The notes: a model not told the origin generated them from the letters alone. A stretch of 64,000 bases of DNA from Hyperoplus lanceolatus (GCA_026929865.2 CM049400.1:19672501-19736500); one strand, 5' to 3'; counted from the stretch's first letter, positions 1-21,400 are shown. Numbers and translations: made by a program.

Positions 1-73
1 CATTTTTTTCCAGTTTTCCAGTAACATACTGTATCCGTGGTGTCGTGTATGTCGTGTTGACCTGCTGTTGTGA

Positions 74-9251
<9,178 letters not shown>

Positions 9252-10338
9252 TATCAGACCAGCCCTGCCTCCTCCTCCTCCTCCTATCCTCCTCTTACAC
9301 AGGGTAATACAAAACCTCTCCTCCATCTTTGTGGGGATGAATGGATGAGGTAACTAATGACTTACTTCTATTGTGTGCCAGTAGACAGTCTCTCTGCTCC
9401 TTTAAGGGTCAAACACGAACTCTTAAAAAACTGAGAGGTAGCACAGAAACCTGCTAAAGCGTTTGGAGTTTGGTGGATCAGACTCAACACTGGGGAACTC
9501 CTTCCTGTGCAGCCTGTATTTCAGTCTTTGTTACATGAGTCCATCGAGAAGGAAAAACAACTCAGACATGTTTTCAGACTGACAGATTTAGACATGAACT
9601 TTAAAGAAAATAATTTTTTTAGCATATCTGCCAGCAAATCCAACAGAAGAGCACTTTTTTTCCTGACGATTTCAGAGAGGATGTTGTGGATAGCTGAGTG
9701 TGTATTTATACAAACACGTGATTCTCTATAATATGGTATAGTTCCATTTCTAAATGACTTTCCATTAAAATGACGTTGAGCAGACTGGCTCATGTCAGGT
9801 GAGGATGCCTCAAATAGAACGTTTTGGACTAAGGTCTTTTCATTTTCCTGTTGAAATTTTTTCTATGGGTAAAGATCCCGTCAGGAGCGGGTTCAATATA
9901 GGAGGGCCCGTCGCGTGTCTGCCAAGCAATTGCCAAATCAAGCTTTCTCCATCGGTTTCGTACAGATCTGCCTTCTTGTTTAAAGCTGTGATTTAGAGTT
10001 GAAGAAAGTCTGTCTGGGAAGTCATACCAAAATAATTTGGTGGTATTAAGACTTCACACTCATATTTAGTTTGGTGCAGCTGTGTGTGTGGGAACAATTG
10101 GTTTATAATAATTGGCAATAACCGGCAGTTATTAAACCTAATGTAGTCAAGTAACCACTAGTCTGTCGATACAATTACATCATGACAACACAAGTCTTAG
10201 ATATACAAATGACCAGGTTAGAATTCATATTTGTTGCATCATTTTCTGTGTTTTATGATCAGCTGTGTTCATAGGACATGTGGCAGATCAAAGCTTTTAC
10301 TCTTGCACTTTAAACCAAATGAGAGGGGTTCATCTTAA

Positions 10339-10957
10339 CCCTCCTGTTATCCTCAAATATTACTAACACATTTCACCCTTGGGTTAAATCTGACCCCAGG
10401 GATATTTTACCTCCAGAAAATGATTTACAGAAAATTGTTGACCAAGTTTTTGTGTTTATTTGTTGAATACATAAATAAGCCCTTGTTAATGAAACCTATC
10501 AGTTAGTTCTCTAGCGCCACCATCACCATGCAAAATATTGTACTTGAGATGATCATTTTAGAGGGGAGGCATGTGTACTTGGGAAGACTTGGAAATGATC
10601 AACTCGCAAGCCTACGTACATTGGCTTACTCATTTTGGCGGGAATTCACCCCCCCCCCCATCCCTCCCCCCCATTATGTATCCACTCAAAAGTATCAACT
10701 CTGCACCTGCAGGTGTGGGGATGTTAGGTCACACACACAGACTGACACGTTTTACACAGCTAAAACAGCTTGGGGTCAAATTGACCCCAGAGGAACACCA
10801 ATGCGTGTAATATCCGTCCAGCGCATTGAAAAGATTTCATCATAATAATTTTATGGTTAATCAGTTGTCTCCATCAAATTAGGAAAAGTCATGAAATATG
10901 AAGCATATATTTTTTGATTGATAAACATAAAAATTGACCCCAAGGATAGTAGGAGGG
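10339..10957. mobile_element. MITE with TTAA-type ends in igf1r 3'UTR
   Basis: The left end CCCTCCTGTTATCC follows TTAA (10335-10338); the right end GGATAGTAGGAGGG is its near complement, followed by TAAA. Internal GGGGTCAAATTGACCCC palindromes are typical of a common fish element. The family is probably piggyBac-like, judged from the TTAA and CCC start. Confidence 0.65.
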
Positions 10958-13134
10958 TAAAGAACTATTTTAAAATGTCATTATATATTAAGTTAAAACT
11001 ATTAGCTGATCAGAAAAAATTCTACATTTTATTTTTTAAACAAAAATTTCAACATTTCAGAAGTTCCAGCTCCTGAGGATTTGCTGCTTTTTTGTCTTAT
11101 GTGTAGTGAACTGGATGCCGTATGTTTGAGGTTTTAGGCAAGCAATTTCAACACATCACTTTCGGCATTCCTCACAATTACCAAGCAATCGAGAAAAGAA
11201 TTAGCAGATTGATTATTACATTTTAAAAGCCGGCATGCCCTCTGCTGGCGATGGGCTTAGCTGCGCCACCAAAGTTGATTCAGTTCAAAGCGTGATGAAA
11301 TAACCTTTTCGACATCATCACTTTCATCTTTTGAACATCTGAGGGAAGCACACGTGTATGAATTTGAGTCAGTCAACTCTGAATCACAGCCTCGATCTGT
11401 CTTTGTTTCGATTAAGAAAAACAAAAAATCCAAACAAAGCATCAAAGCATCTTAAGTCTCACACTGCAAATCACTGAACTTCACAATCAAGGGATAAAAG
11501 TCGCATTGATTCAAACCATATCCAAGATGTTTTTCTTGCGCACTTGACGTCGGAGGTACTGATACTGCTGTTCGAATGAAATTGCACCACGAGCATCGCA
11601 ACAAAGAGTCGAAGATCTGAGACTGAAAAACGAGGAAAGCGTTGGATCGGATTTTAGTAGCCCAGAGACGACTTTTGATTCACAGTCTCTTTTTGGAATA
11701 GTCATTAGTTTCTCTGCATTTCAAACACATACAAAGGTCTTACAGTTGTATTTTAGACTGCAGGATCGTTTTTATACACATCATTGGTTTTGTCACTTTT
11801 TAAAAAACCTTTTTACGGTTCAAAATGTTTGCCTCTATGTCTGTACAGAACAAAGCTGCTATTTTATTCTTTTTCTCTTTTTGGATGTTATATATATAAA
11901 TATATATATATAAATCCTTCAGGTTTGGTATTTTATGGTCTCCACTACAGTCCATTTCTTATATCTTCAAACTCTGTTTAAAATAAAATAAAAAATAAAA
12001 TAAAAAAATAAGATGATTTAGATATAAAAAATATTTTTTTTTCTGTTACCCCAAAAGGTTTTCTGTAACACTATATTTTGCTCATTGCCTTTTTATTTTT
12101 TATGAAATCTTTCCTCCTGTATTTGTTTTGTGGATGTCTATATTATTATTGTTATTATATTATTATTATTTGGAATGGACACCTTAACTCATCGTGTGAG
12201 AGTGTACTTTCTGCACCCTTTTTTGTACTTGTCTAGCACTGCGCCTAGCATTGCCCCCTAGGTCGCAACTCAATCTCAGGTCAAAGTAAAGGCTTTGCTT
12301 TCTCCACACATTCTCATGATCGTCTTCTACTTGTCTCAGCTTGTACCCCCCTACCCTCCATCTTCCTTCCTCTCATGTTTTGTTGAGCCCAATAGTGTCC
12401 TAACTCCCGCTGGCCCCTCATTGACCTTTACATCATACTGTACCTGCCCACCCTCCTTCCCGGTGCCTCCTTTTGAAGTCAGGATCAGCTCCAGTATACA
12501 AGATATTTACTTTATACCATATCTGGTATTTTAACCCATCCATTTCCTGCCTTCTCTTGACTCAACAGGGCTAATTGGGTGGTCTTGTTTGCCTTAATTA
12601 TGCCAACCATTCGAAAATCAGTCCCTCGTCTTTTTTAATTTTTTATTATACTTCAACATATCCAGAGCGCAATACACCGCCCCTTCTGCTGAAGTTACTT
12701 CTTCAAAGCGAGAACAGGTCTTTTTTGTTTGTCTTTGTAAATCACAGCTTCTGAAAACCAAAAAATATAAATACATTTTAAAAAAAGGATGGGTTAAAAG
12801 TCCAGGGAAGGGAAAACGCATTTCAATGCCATGAATGGAAAAGGTCTTAAAAATGGAGGCTGAACAGTGAAAGGTTTTTTGAAGGATTTCTCCTCATCTT
12901 TTTGGAATTGTTGCCTGGTGATTTTTCTTTTTCCTTTTCAATTTTTTTTTTCTGTAGGAGTGTTATTTATTTATTTTTTTTTATTTTCCTTATGTGATAT
13001 CAGTTTAAATCACTGTATAAATGCCCCATGATTCAGTATAAAGTTGGATTTTTTATATGTATTTTCTTTGGTGTCATGAATGGGGGATTTTGAAAAAAAC
13101 ACATATTTTTTTCCGATTCAAGTATACAGTATAT

Positions 13135-13142
13135 CTACCTCA
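13135..13142 (+). promoter_or_regulatory. Candidate let-7 site in igf1r 3'UTR
   Basis: CTACCTCA is the perfect 8-mer complement of the let-7 seed, lying in AT-rich sequence favourable for access. IGF1R is an established let-7 target in mammals. Use here is inferred. Confidence 0.45.
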
Positions 13143-14834
13143 CACTTTTAAAATATATGTATGCATATGGAAAACAAGTACATCTCACTCTTTCTCATAA
13201 TTTTGTATATAAACCTCAACATTAGGATAAAACCCACAGGGATCTAGATAAACCTCTCAAAGCGGAACTAGGACAGGAGATGGAATATCTGTGTGGAGGT
13301 TGTAAGTTTCAGCCCACTGATGTCTGGCCCAATGTTTTAATGAAAAGTAAGTTCATAACTGTTTTGAAACAACTTTTAATTGTTGTTGGGTATTTATTTC
13401 AGTAAAATCTTGCAAACTATATCAACCCACACCTTATCTTGACTGGATATTTCACAGCATTATAAGACTCAGACAAAGTACAGTACAGCATGTGACAAGA
13501 CAAATGGCCAACATCAGGCATTCCATCTCCATTGACTCCAATCGTCACAACAACCTTAAATCCTCGTTTTAAAGTTTAAACGTTAATTTCCTCATCCAAA
13601 AATGCATTTTTATAGAAGTTGAAAATGTTATCATGGGGAATATTTAAAAGGAAAGGGAAAAATGTTTTATTGACCTCCAAGGGAAAAAATGCCTTTGCTT
13701 TTTACCTGCAGCCGAAATGGCTGCAATGTTACAGCACAACCCCAAAATTCACTACTTAAGTTGCTAGCAGCCTGATGTTCACACTCTCAAAACATACTTA
13801 GGTTTACATGTACAAAAGTGTATTGTGAATTTAACAAGAACATTTCTGTACTTTCTGCAAACAAACCTGCAACAAAATATTGTATTGTCACCAAAAGCGA
13901 AAAGGTTTGAGCGTGAAGGTGTCAAGATCTTTTTCATCTCATAGCTTTTCTTTAAAAAAAAAACCTCCTGGACAGTGCTGTCTCAGAGCGAGGACTAGAG
14001 GCATGAAATAATTAGCAAAAACTGAATATCACATTTGTACACAAATCACCACTGACTACACAACAAGCTTGTGTATTTACTTAACATATCTTTTTTTCTT
14101 CTTCTTCCGGATTGATGTACATGTAGCGATAAAAACACAAAACATTAACAACACATTTCTAGGTAGCAGTTCTTGGAGTAGATATTACAATGAACTGTTG
14201 AGAAGCAATTTACTCTTTACCATCAGATACATACACCTGTCACAACTGCAACATTTAAAAGAAACATGTGGACATACATAGGACAGGGATGTTGTGTAGA
14301 TTACGGGTAGTCACTTTGAAGAGCAAACAATACAATTGGAAAAAGATGATAGACCTACTGTATGTTTACAGCTTAGCTTCTTACAGCCTTGTTTTTTTTT
14401 TTTGCGTTAACCAGATTTGATCTAAACTAACCTATAAAGCACTCCGCTCTTCAGAATGTTCTTCATGCAAACCTCAGGTTCATGGAGGATGCATCAGTGC
14501 ATTCAAACCGCAATAAGAAGTTTGAGGTTCTTCATTATCATGCCTGTTTTCATGATTTGCATTCCTTTACCTTCTGAATGGCCCTTTGGGTCAACCGCTA
14601 TTATTTTATTATTACAATACTTTCACAAAATCTGTGTTCATTACCTGATTGGGGATAGAAATAATAATAATAATAAAAAAACTTCACTAGACTGTCTTTT
14701 TTCAAGCTCTGTATCTGAGGCCTCAAACGTTATTTCACACCTATAGCTGAGATGGTGGTATTTTTGACATGCCATCTCCAAATGTGTATCAAAGATACTC
14801 TTGTATTTTCTTTTCTTTTTTTTCTGAAATTTTG

Positions 14835-14846
14835 AATAAAAATAAA
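14835..14846 (+). terminator. igf1r: Probable igf1r polyadenylation signal pair
   Basis: Two adjacent AATAAA hexamers lie at the boundary between AT-rich UTR-like sequence and the pgpep1l remnant on the other strand. Confidence 0.5.
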
Positions 14847-14891
14847 CGAATGAGAACTATGACTGTGGCCGCGCTTTCTCGTACACGTCAT

Positions 14892-15141
14892 TCAGTGACA
14901 TGGCGTCTTGTTTATGTGGCGTGAACGCTCTTTATTATAGGTTTTTACCTCACTGTCATCGTCTCTTAGTGCTGTTTGTGAAGGGTCCTCTAGCTGCTCG
15001 AGCATAGTCTGAATGAGGCTCTGCAGCAGAGGTGCCAGTCTGTCAGTGGGGGTCAGGCTGAAAGATGAGGGGACGTGGATGAGGGCTGCTCTCCTCTGAC
15101 CGTGGTACAGCGAACAGTAATAGACTAAATCACAGAGGTAC
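14892..15141 (-). pseudogene. pgpep1l: pgpep1l last exon remnant
   Basis: Acceptor CAG precedes 15141; open to TGA at 14892-14894. It encodes RYLCDLVYYCSLYHGQRR, ALIHVPSS and a divergent acidic tail ending NKTPCH. It would be readable if reached in frame. Confidence 0.8.
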
Positions 15142-15220
15142 CTGAGAAGGAGGGCGGAAAAGCATTATCTATTTTTCTTAGAGTGTCTGTCAACACTCTA
15201 GTGCAATAAAAGATGCCTAC

Positions 15221-15454
15221 CTGCCAGCATCTCTTGAATAAATGACGTCCGTTCTTGCTTGTTTGAACTCTTTGCAGACGGCCCTCATGTTAACGGCCGA
15301 GTCCAGTTTCTCTGGTCCTCCTTGCTCCTTCAATACAACATTGACTTTCAGGACAGAAGCTGCACACGTCCTTGTCTCTGTATCCGCTGTTCTTCCCCGT
15401 TTGCTCCAGAATGATAACATTAGAACCTCTGGCTACACCCAGATGTACAGCAAA
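15221..15454 (-). pseudogene. pgpep1l: pgpep1l exon 4 remnant
   Basis: The acceptor CCCCAG abuts a (TG)n tract on this strand; donor GTAGGC follows 15221. One frame reads FAVHLGVARGSNVIILEQTG to CCIEG; the next frame carries GGPEKLDSAVNMRAVCKEFK to SRDAGR. Homology continues across the frame change, so a one-base gain or two-base loss lies near 15320-15335. Confidence 0.82.
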
Positions 15455-15459
15455 CTGGG

Positions 15460-15502
<43 letters not shown>

Positions 15503-15532
15503 TGTACGCATACACACACACACGCATGCACG

Positions 15533-15611
<79 letters not shown>
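15460..15611 (+). repeat. Compound (CA)n / CACGCATA microsatellite
   Basis: CA runs are separated by GCATGTACGCATAC units. It abuts the acceptor of pgpep1l exon 4 on the other strand. Confidence 0.97.
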
Positions 15612-15842
15612 TGGTTTAGGTCACTTTTGAGGACATTATATAGGCTGATAATAATTTCCTGGATACCTACCACAACCCTCACCATAACTAGTCCTTGCCT
15701 AAACCTCAGCCTAACTATAACCATTGACCCAATACTCTGTTTTAGTTAGGAAAATGTCCTTTGTCCCCAATAGCACACACCGTCCACAATCAACTGGTTT
15801 TAAGTCTTATGTGGGTCCCTGAAAGTGACTTAAGTCAAAAAT

Positions 15843-15902
<60 letters not shown>
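15612..15902. repeat. Microsatellite-associated fish repeat and second (CA)n
   Basis: 15612-15840 resembles a dispersed fish sequence usually found beside CA tracts (minus strand: AATGTCCTCAAAAGTGACC and GTTTAGGCAAGGAC). Pure CA runs from about 15845 to 15902. Confidence 0.6.
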
Positions 15903-15907
<5 letters not shown>

Positions 15908-16264
15908 GTGGAGTGGGTAAAGTAAGATATTCACCTGCTTGCACAATAGCGTATCCTCAGTGAATGCTTTAAGACACATATTATCTCAACCAGGGGCTGT
16001 AACTACCAATGAGGACATGTCCACAGTAGAGTTTCTAAGAATTTAGGGGTTTTAGCAAATAATTAAATCAGATTCCTTAAAGGTAAACAAATAAATTATT
16101 CATTAACAGAGTCATTATTGTTTTTCTGGTGTTATGGATTAGTCTTCGAAAAAGCATTTAGACATACCTGTGTATATAAAAAAACGTTTTGGTATCTGCT
16201 CTAAGGTGGACTTAGTCAGTATTTGGAAACATATATGTTCTTGACTCATACACTATTGTTTTAC

Positions 16265-16353
16265 CTTTGGGTTAAGAGTTTGCCAAATCTCAGCAATAAT
16301 TTGCTGTACCTCTAAACATCAGTCTTGTCTCCCAATCCGACCGACTTCAAGTC
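16265..16353 (-). pseudogene. pgpep1l: pgpep1l exon 3 remnant
   Basis: Acceptor TTAAG precedes 16353; donor GTAAAA follows 16265. DLKSVGLGDKTDV is followed after two stray bases by EVQQIIAEIWQTLNPK. The middle, which in human encodes QLRTLELPVDYR, is missing. Confidence 0.75.
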
Positions 16354-16457
16354 CTTAAATCATGAAATATGAAACATTGTAAGTCCTTATTACTTTACAA
16401 AGGGTATTTAACACTGACCGGTAGTTCAGTAGCCTAGTTTTTTTTCTCAAACATTAC

Positions 16458-16509
16458 CTGTGCTGCTATCCAGCTGGGGTTCACTAAGAACTGCCTGAAA
16501 GGTCCAAAA
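16458..16509 (-). pseudogene. pgpep1l: pgpep1l exon 2 remnant
   Basis: Encodes FGPFRQFLVNPSWIAAQ, very close to FGPFRQHLVNSSWEAVK of PGPEP1L, followed by a GTAATG donor. The acceptor side (AAAG then TTTT) leaves one base too few to join exon 1 in frame. Confidence 0.75.
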
Positions 16510-16601
16510 CTTTAATAAAGTGATGCAAAAACACTTTCAAACAAACGCTGGGATGAATAGCTCGTTTGTTCTTGAGTAGGCCTTAACATGTCTTACTTCA
16601 C

Positions 16602-16632
16602 CAGTGACGACCACAGTTTCGCTTCCATTCAT
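16602..16632 (-). pseudogene. pgpep1l: pgpep1l first coding exon remnant
   Basis: ATG at 16632-16630 gives MNGSETVVVTG, the conserved N-terminal strand and start of the glycine loop, with a GTGAAG donor. Confidence 0.6.
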
Positions 16633-17640
16633 AATGCGGCCAGGTTTAAACGGTCAGAAACTGTCAAGCTATGCTTCTCCAGCTTGTTGCGCACTTCATT
16701 TCAGGACCCTGAAAAACAAGCAATTCTTATTTTAGTTTCCGCAACTTACGTTGTGTCCGCCTGGGGGAGCTGTTCCTCGACAATTAAATGGAAGAAAACC
16801 TGTGTTGAAGTGAAGCATTCAGGTGCCTTCGGGAAGTATTGACATCCTTTTTACAGGTCTTACGAGAGATACAATGAATCGGATATGCATTTTTAATAAA
16901 ATGTAGACATTTATTTCCTACTTTTTATTTATTAATTTGAAAAAAAAAAAAAAAATAGGCTACGTTTGTTTTTAAGTGGTCTAAAACCATTCTCACAATC
17001 ACAATGTAAAAAAGTGTTGCCTTTATATCTATACAGTGACACATCGGACACTGGGGGAAAGTAGCCTATATATGCATATATAGGCTACTTTCCCCCAGTA
17101 GGCCTATCCGAAACAGTATTCAGTACCTTTATTTCTTTCTCTTTAGTCTGTTGTTTTTGTTAGTTGTTCTGGCAGAATAGTTTTAATTAAAGCTATTATA
17201 TTATTTGATTATATATCTACAGTAACGTATAAGAGTTTAAGTATTTTAATTACTTTTTTCATTTGATTATTGATAGGCTATAAGTATGGTTTTAATTTAA
17301 TTGAATTTATCGTATTACATCCATACCAATAAGGCTTATTCACAGTTATAGACTACGTCATATTTGTTGGTCACTGTGAGATCAGAGTCTTAATATTTCA
17401 GACAGCCTGTGAATATAGCATAACATCTGCCAGGGCGCGTTCGGGACGATCCTTCCTGTGAGGCAGGACCCGCCCTCATCCTCCTCCTGCACTTGTCAAA
17501 GTGCGCTGATAGAAAATAAGCCTTCATCACATTCGTTGCTCACAGACGCACACGCAGATGACAAGGAGACAACCTGTCTCTAAACTTCGTATACACACAG
17601 GATATTTTTCAAAACTCACTTCTCATTATTTGATGCCAAA
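16633..17640. other. Region upstream of synm (and of the pgpep1l remnant)
   Basis: AT-rich DNA with a poly-A run (16940-16955), a 50-bp perfect palindrome (17050-17099) and, from about 17400, more GC-rich sequence with GC boxes near 17470-17500 that probably contains the synm promoter and 5'UTR. No other gene is seen. Confidence 0.5.
17050..17099. repeat. 50-bp perfect palindrome
   Basis: Two 25-base arms beginning ACTGGGGGAAAGTAGCC are exact reverse complements with no spacer; the centre is TATATGCATATA. It lies about 540 bp upstream of the synm ATG. It may be a very short fold-back or MITE remnant; no family was recognised. Confidence 0.9.
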
Positions 17641-18438
17641 ATGTTGCCTTTCAAGACAACTTATGAGGGAGGAAGACGACAGCTGCAGGAGCTCAACGGC
17701 AGACTTGCCCAGTATCTTTCCAGAACTAAGCAACTGGAGGAGGAAAACGGACATCTCATCGCCGAAATAAATAAACTCAGACACGCCAAGACGGCGGAAT
17801 TGGAACCGAGGTGCAAGGGCGAGATGCGGGACCTGAGGAGAATGGTGGAGCAGCTGTCGCTTGAAAAGTCCCAGGCTGAGATGGAGAGGGAGAGGCTATG
17901 GCGCGAGTTGCAGATGGCCCAGTCCCTGTGCAGCGAGCAGACTGGGGCGTGGAGGGAAATCGGCGGCGAGTTGAAAGGCTGCGAGCAGGAGCTTCACCAC
18001 GCTCACCAGACCAACAGTGAACTTCAGGAGCGTTTATTTCAGTTACAGAACGAGTACAAATGCTTGGAGGACGTGCACAGGCAAGATATGGCGCATCTGC
18101 GGCGTCAGGTGGAGTCCCGGGTGGTACCCATCATCACGCAAACTTATCGCGGTCCTCCGGTGGCCTCTACGGCAGAGGTTGAAGAGTATGCACGCAGTAT
18201 GTCCGAAAGATGGATGGAGACCTTTGAAATGTACCAGCAGAAGGTGGACGAAATGGAGCAGTCGATTAAGGCAGACCAAGAGAGGCTGAGTGACATGCAC
18301 AGAGAGAAGATGCTCTACGTGTCGGAGTTGGACAAATTACGCATAGACGCGAAAAAGCAAGGCCAGATCCAATCGCATCTCGAAGAGCAACTGGTGCACA
18401 TGCAGGAACAATTCCAGGTGGACTGTGGTGAATATCAG
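17641..18438 (+). CDS. synm: synm exon 1 (head and most of rod)
   Basis: 266 codons, donor GTGAGG at 18439. The sequence is heptad-rich and charged throughout, with the helix-initiation motif at residues 18-36. Exon 1 encoding head through coil 2 is typical of type IV/VI intermediate-filament genes. Confidence 0.95.
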
Positions 18439-21400
18439 GTGAGGAAAAAGCCTGTCATAAAACCTCTATGGTAGGGCCTCTCTCTCAGCCCAACTCTGTT
18501 ATTTTTCTGGAGTGAACCAAGGGTTACGGGATTATTTATTTTATACCAAAATACATATTACAATACGAATTTAAAAATACACAGACCGAACAATCTCCCC
18601 TTCATCCCACTGAGCCAAGAGGGAGGGGAGTCTGCTCCCTCTTGTACCTGCCACACCCACTGTTCTTAAAGGCGCTGATGCAGCTTCCGGTGGCTGCTAC
18701 AATTGATCAAACAGATTCTTAACCCTAAACCATTGTCTAAATAATTGTAATATCATCCTCATCTAGGCTGAAATTCCTGAAACAGGAATAACCATGTACA
18801 CACGTGCAGTACATGTATGTGTCTCTGAAATGAATGCAACTCTCCCCACCCCAATACTTAATGGCATTACCAACATTACCAGCCTTGACAAACTTGTGTT
18901 CCCTTGCCTGTCAAAAGCATGGGATCTTGAGCGCAACTTTCGACCTCAGTATAAAAGGATTGAATAGCTGTAATAGTAAGATGCCATTTTACCAACCCTG
19001 TACACTATAGCTGTTAGACACCAGCCACTTAAACCAATAAACTGTCACACTTACAAATCCTTATTAGCCTCCTTAAGATGGAGCCCTTAGCAGGCCAGTC
19101 AGTTACACATGACTGCAATGGTCATACACTGTAGGTTAAGGCTTCAATGTTTTAGCAAAAAGGACACCCGTCACAGTATAACCCCCCTGCTGATTTACAA
19201 TTGAGCAAGAAACCTGTGGTAAAATGTCAGATGTTATTGGAAAAGGCTCACACTCAAAGGGGCTGGATTGATAGTTCCAAATGATTAATGCAGACTGTTA
19301 ACAAGATCAGAATTTGACTTGGAAGTGTACAGCCAGTTCACTGTCCCTTTGCATTAGAAATCAACGCAAATAAGCGGTGGGGACCCCACACAGAAAGAAA
19401 AATTATTAACCAAGGAAACAACATTGTAGGCTCCAGTAAAATAAAACATGGTTAAGCATTTAATGGTTAACAATGGAGCAGAATGATTACAGTATTTTCA
19501 TTTAAATTGCAGTCATAAACAACAATAATTATAAGAATAAAACCACCCACTGGACCGCTAACAGACTTGTAAATGTAACTATGTGCAAAGTGAAAACTTA
19601 TTAAATTAATTGTTTCCCCCTTCTTTTTTTTGCTTTTCTTCCCTCCCTCCCCCTCCAGATGATTATTGAGCAGCTGGAGCAGGAGAGGAACATGATGGCC
19701 AAAGGTATTGAAGAAAAGATGCAAGAGCATCAGCACCTTCTCCAGCATAAAATGGATCTGGGCTTTGAAGTGGCTGCCTACAGGTGATAAAACATTATTT
19801 ATTTTGTTGTTCAGTCAAAAAACAGATTCTCAAATGATCACTTGGAGTTGAATAAATGGACCTTTTTCACAGCAGATATTTTAAAATAGTGGGGAAAATG
19901 TGTGTTACAAATAACATCAACAATGGCTGCATTATATTCAAGTGTCCCAATGAGCTAGCACCTCTTTTTTCATACTGTGACATGTCAAAATGTCCCCAGG
20001 GAGAAAGGCCTACGGAAGCCAAACATTGGTGCCAGAAAAAACAAAAGTACTTGTTACGAGGATTTAACCGATACTCAATCACAATGAGCTTCTTAGACCA
20101 AGCTTGATTTAAACTACCAATTGAAAACAACTGGGACCAAGATATTTTCAAATTATGATGAAAATATACTTTGAAATATGAGTACATGTACAAAACTACA
20201 ACCTTGACCTTGGAATTTCTGGCTTTAACAATAGTAGCCCGCCTCTGACTAAAGCTACTCTTCACTTAATTAGTGATTTCATCGAACACATGAGAAAAAA
20301 ACAGCTGCTTCCCTCCTGCTGGTCTTGGCATTAAGTGCTCTCCTCTGTCAGGTTTACTGAAAAGTAGTAGCTCACATTTACCTTCTTATAAATACCACGA
20401 GGTACTGCTCATGTATTTTTAATAGAGTTGTTTAAACTTTCTCTGTGGTTTATTTGAAGTGTTCCCAAAGCAAGACACATTATATCTGGCATTTCATATC
20501 CTGTAATAGCATGCCATGTCTAGTGTTCATGTTTCTATTATAGCCAAATTCACACACGGTCACACTAACAGACTATTTTTACTGAAAGGCAAAGTTATTT
20601 ATAAAGCAGTAAATAAACATACTGTCTTTCCCGTTTGAAGGTGTGATCCTTTTTTAAATTTCCAGTTAACCTTGTAACATCACAACCTATACCTCATATC
20701 ACATTTATACCATCTTTAATCGTTGTTTAAGTTGTTGAGGGAAACCCAACGTTTATTATAAGTAAGCCATGTCCCAGGAAGTTCTTGACTCTCTATCTAC
20801 TCCAATGTGTCTCTATATGGGAGACTGTCCACTGGCACAACTGGTTTGTTTTGAATTTGTATAATAGACAGAATGTTTGTAAAGAGAAGTGGCAGTGGCA
20901 TGCGATATTGTGTGTCACGAGTCGGCTTATGCTTTGGGATTCAACGGGAAGGGTGAGCAGCCCTGCATTGTAACTTATTTTTAGGTCAGTCTTTCAGATG
21001 GCACTCTCCGGAAAGGTTGTTCCCTTTTGAGTCACTTTGGTTTGCTGTTGTATGTTTGTTGAAGCATGGCCAATGAAATAATTATTGCAGGGTGTTTGAT
21101 ACAAGAAGACAGTTGCTTGTTATGGTATTGATGATTACCACCTTATATGGCTAGGTTCTGGGTTCTTAGCGTCTTGTAAGCCTGTTTCAATAGTTTGAGA
21201 GGGCTGAGATGGCCGAGCTGAACGATGTACACCATCATGTGAGGTATTTGTCTTTGATTTGTTTTTATTTACATGTTAAAAAAGAAAATATGTTGAAATC
21301 TAGAATAACCAGTGATTTATAATGACTTATTTTTTTATTGTCGTCAAATGTGTTTTGTCTTCTGTCTTGTTTTTCAGAACTCTTTTGGAAGGTGAGAGAG

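Larger units (their letters stand above)
9252..14862 (+). other. igf1r: Probable igf1r 3'UTR
   Basis: AT-rich sequence with no coding signal runs from the stop to overlapping AATAAA signals at 14835-14840 and 14841-14846, just before the convergent pgpep1l remnant (14892). A UTR of about 5.6 kb fits the known long IGF1R 3'UTR of vertebrates. Internal A-rich runs near 11980-12010 also contain AATAAA and could give shorter isoforms. It includes a TTAA-type MITE (10339-10957), a let-7 seed match (13135-13142) and a miR-145-type 7-mer AACTGGA (11109-11115). The end point is inferred, not shown. Confidence 0.55.
14892..16632 (-). pseudogene. pgpep1l: Pyroglutamyl-peptidase 1-like, decayed copy
   Basis: Five exon remnants on the minus strand read 16632-16602, 16509-16458, 16353-16265, 15454-15221 and 15141-14892. 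They match PGPEP1L in order: MNGSETVVVTG; FGPFRQFLVNPSWIAAQ; DLKSVGLGDKTDV then EVQQIIAEIWQTLNPK; FAVHLG, IILEQTGKNSGYRD and FCPESQCCIEG; SRDAGRYLCDLVYY and ALIHVPSS. Family C15 enzymes remove N-terminal pyroglutamate; the cysteine of RYLC and the histidine of IHVP correspond to catalytic positions. Most splice sites survive. Lesions: exon 3 has lost about 12 codons between TDV and EVQQ (two bases remain), creating an immediate TAG; exon 4 is out of frame by one base around 15320-15335; exons 1 and 2 join out of phase by one base. Several independent lesions make sequencing error unlikely. It sits between igf1r and synm, exactly where PGPEP1L lies in human. Confidence 0.85.

Noticed and set aside
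15420-15749. Open frames encoding poly Thr-His or Cys-Val
   Set aside because: They are translations of CA/GT microsatellites; the same applies near 1740, 28260, 41980, 47770 and 61280.
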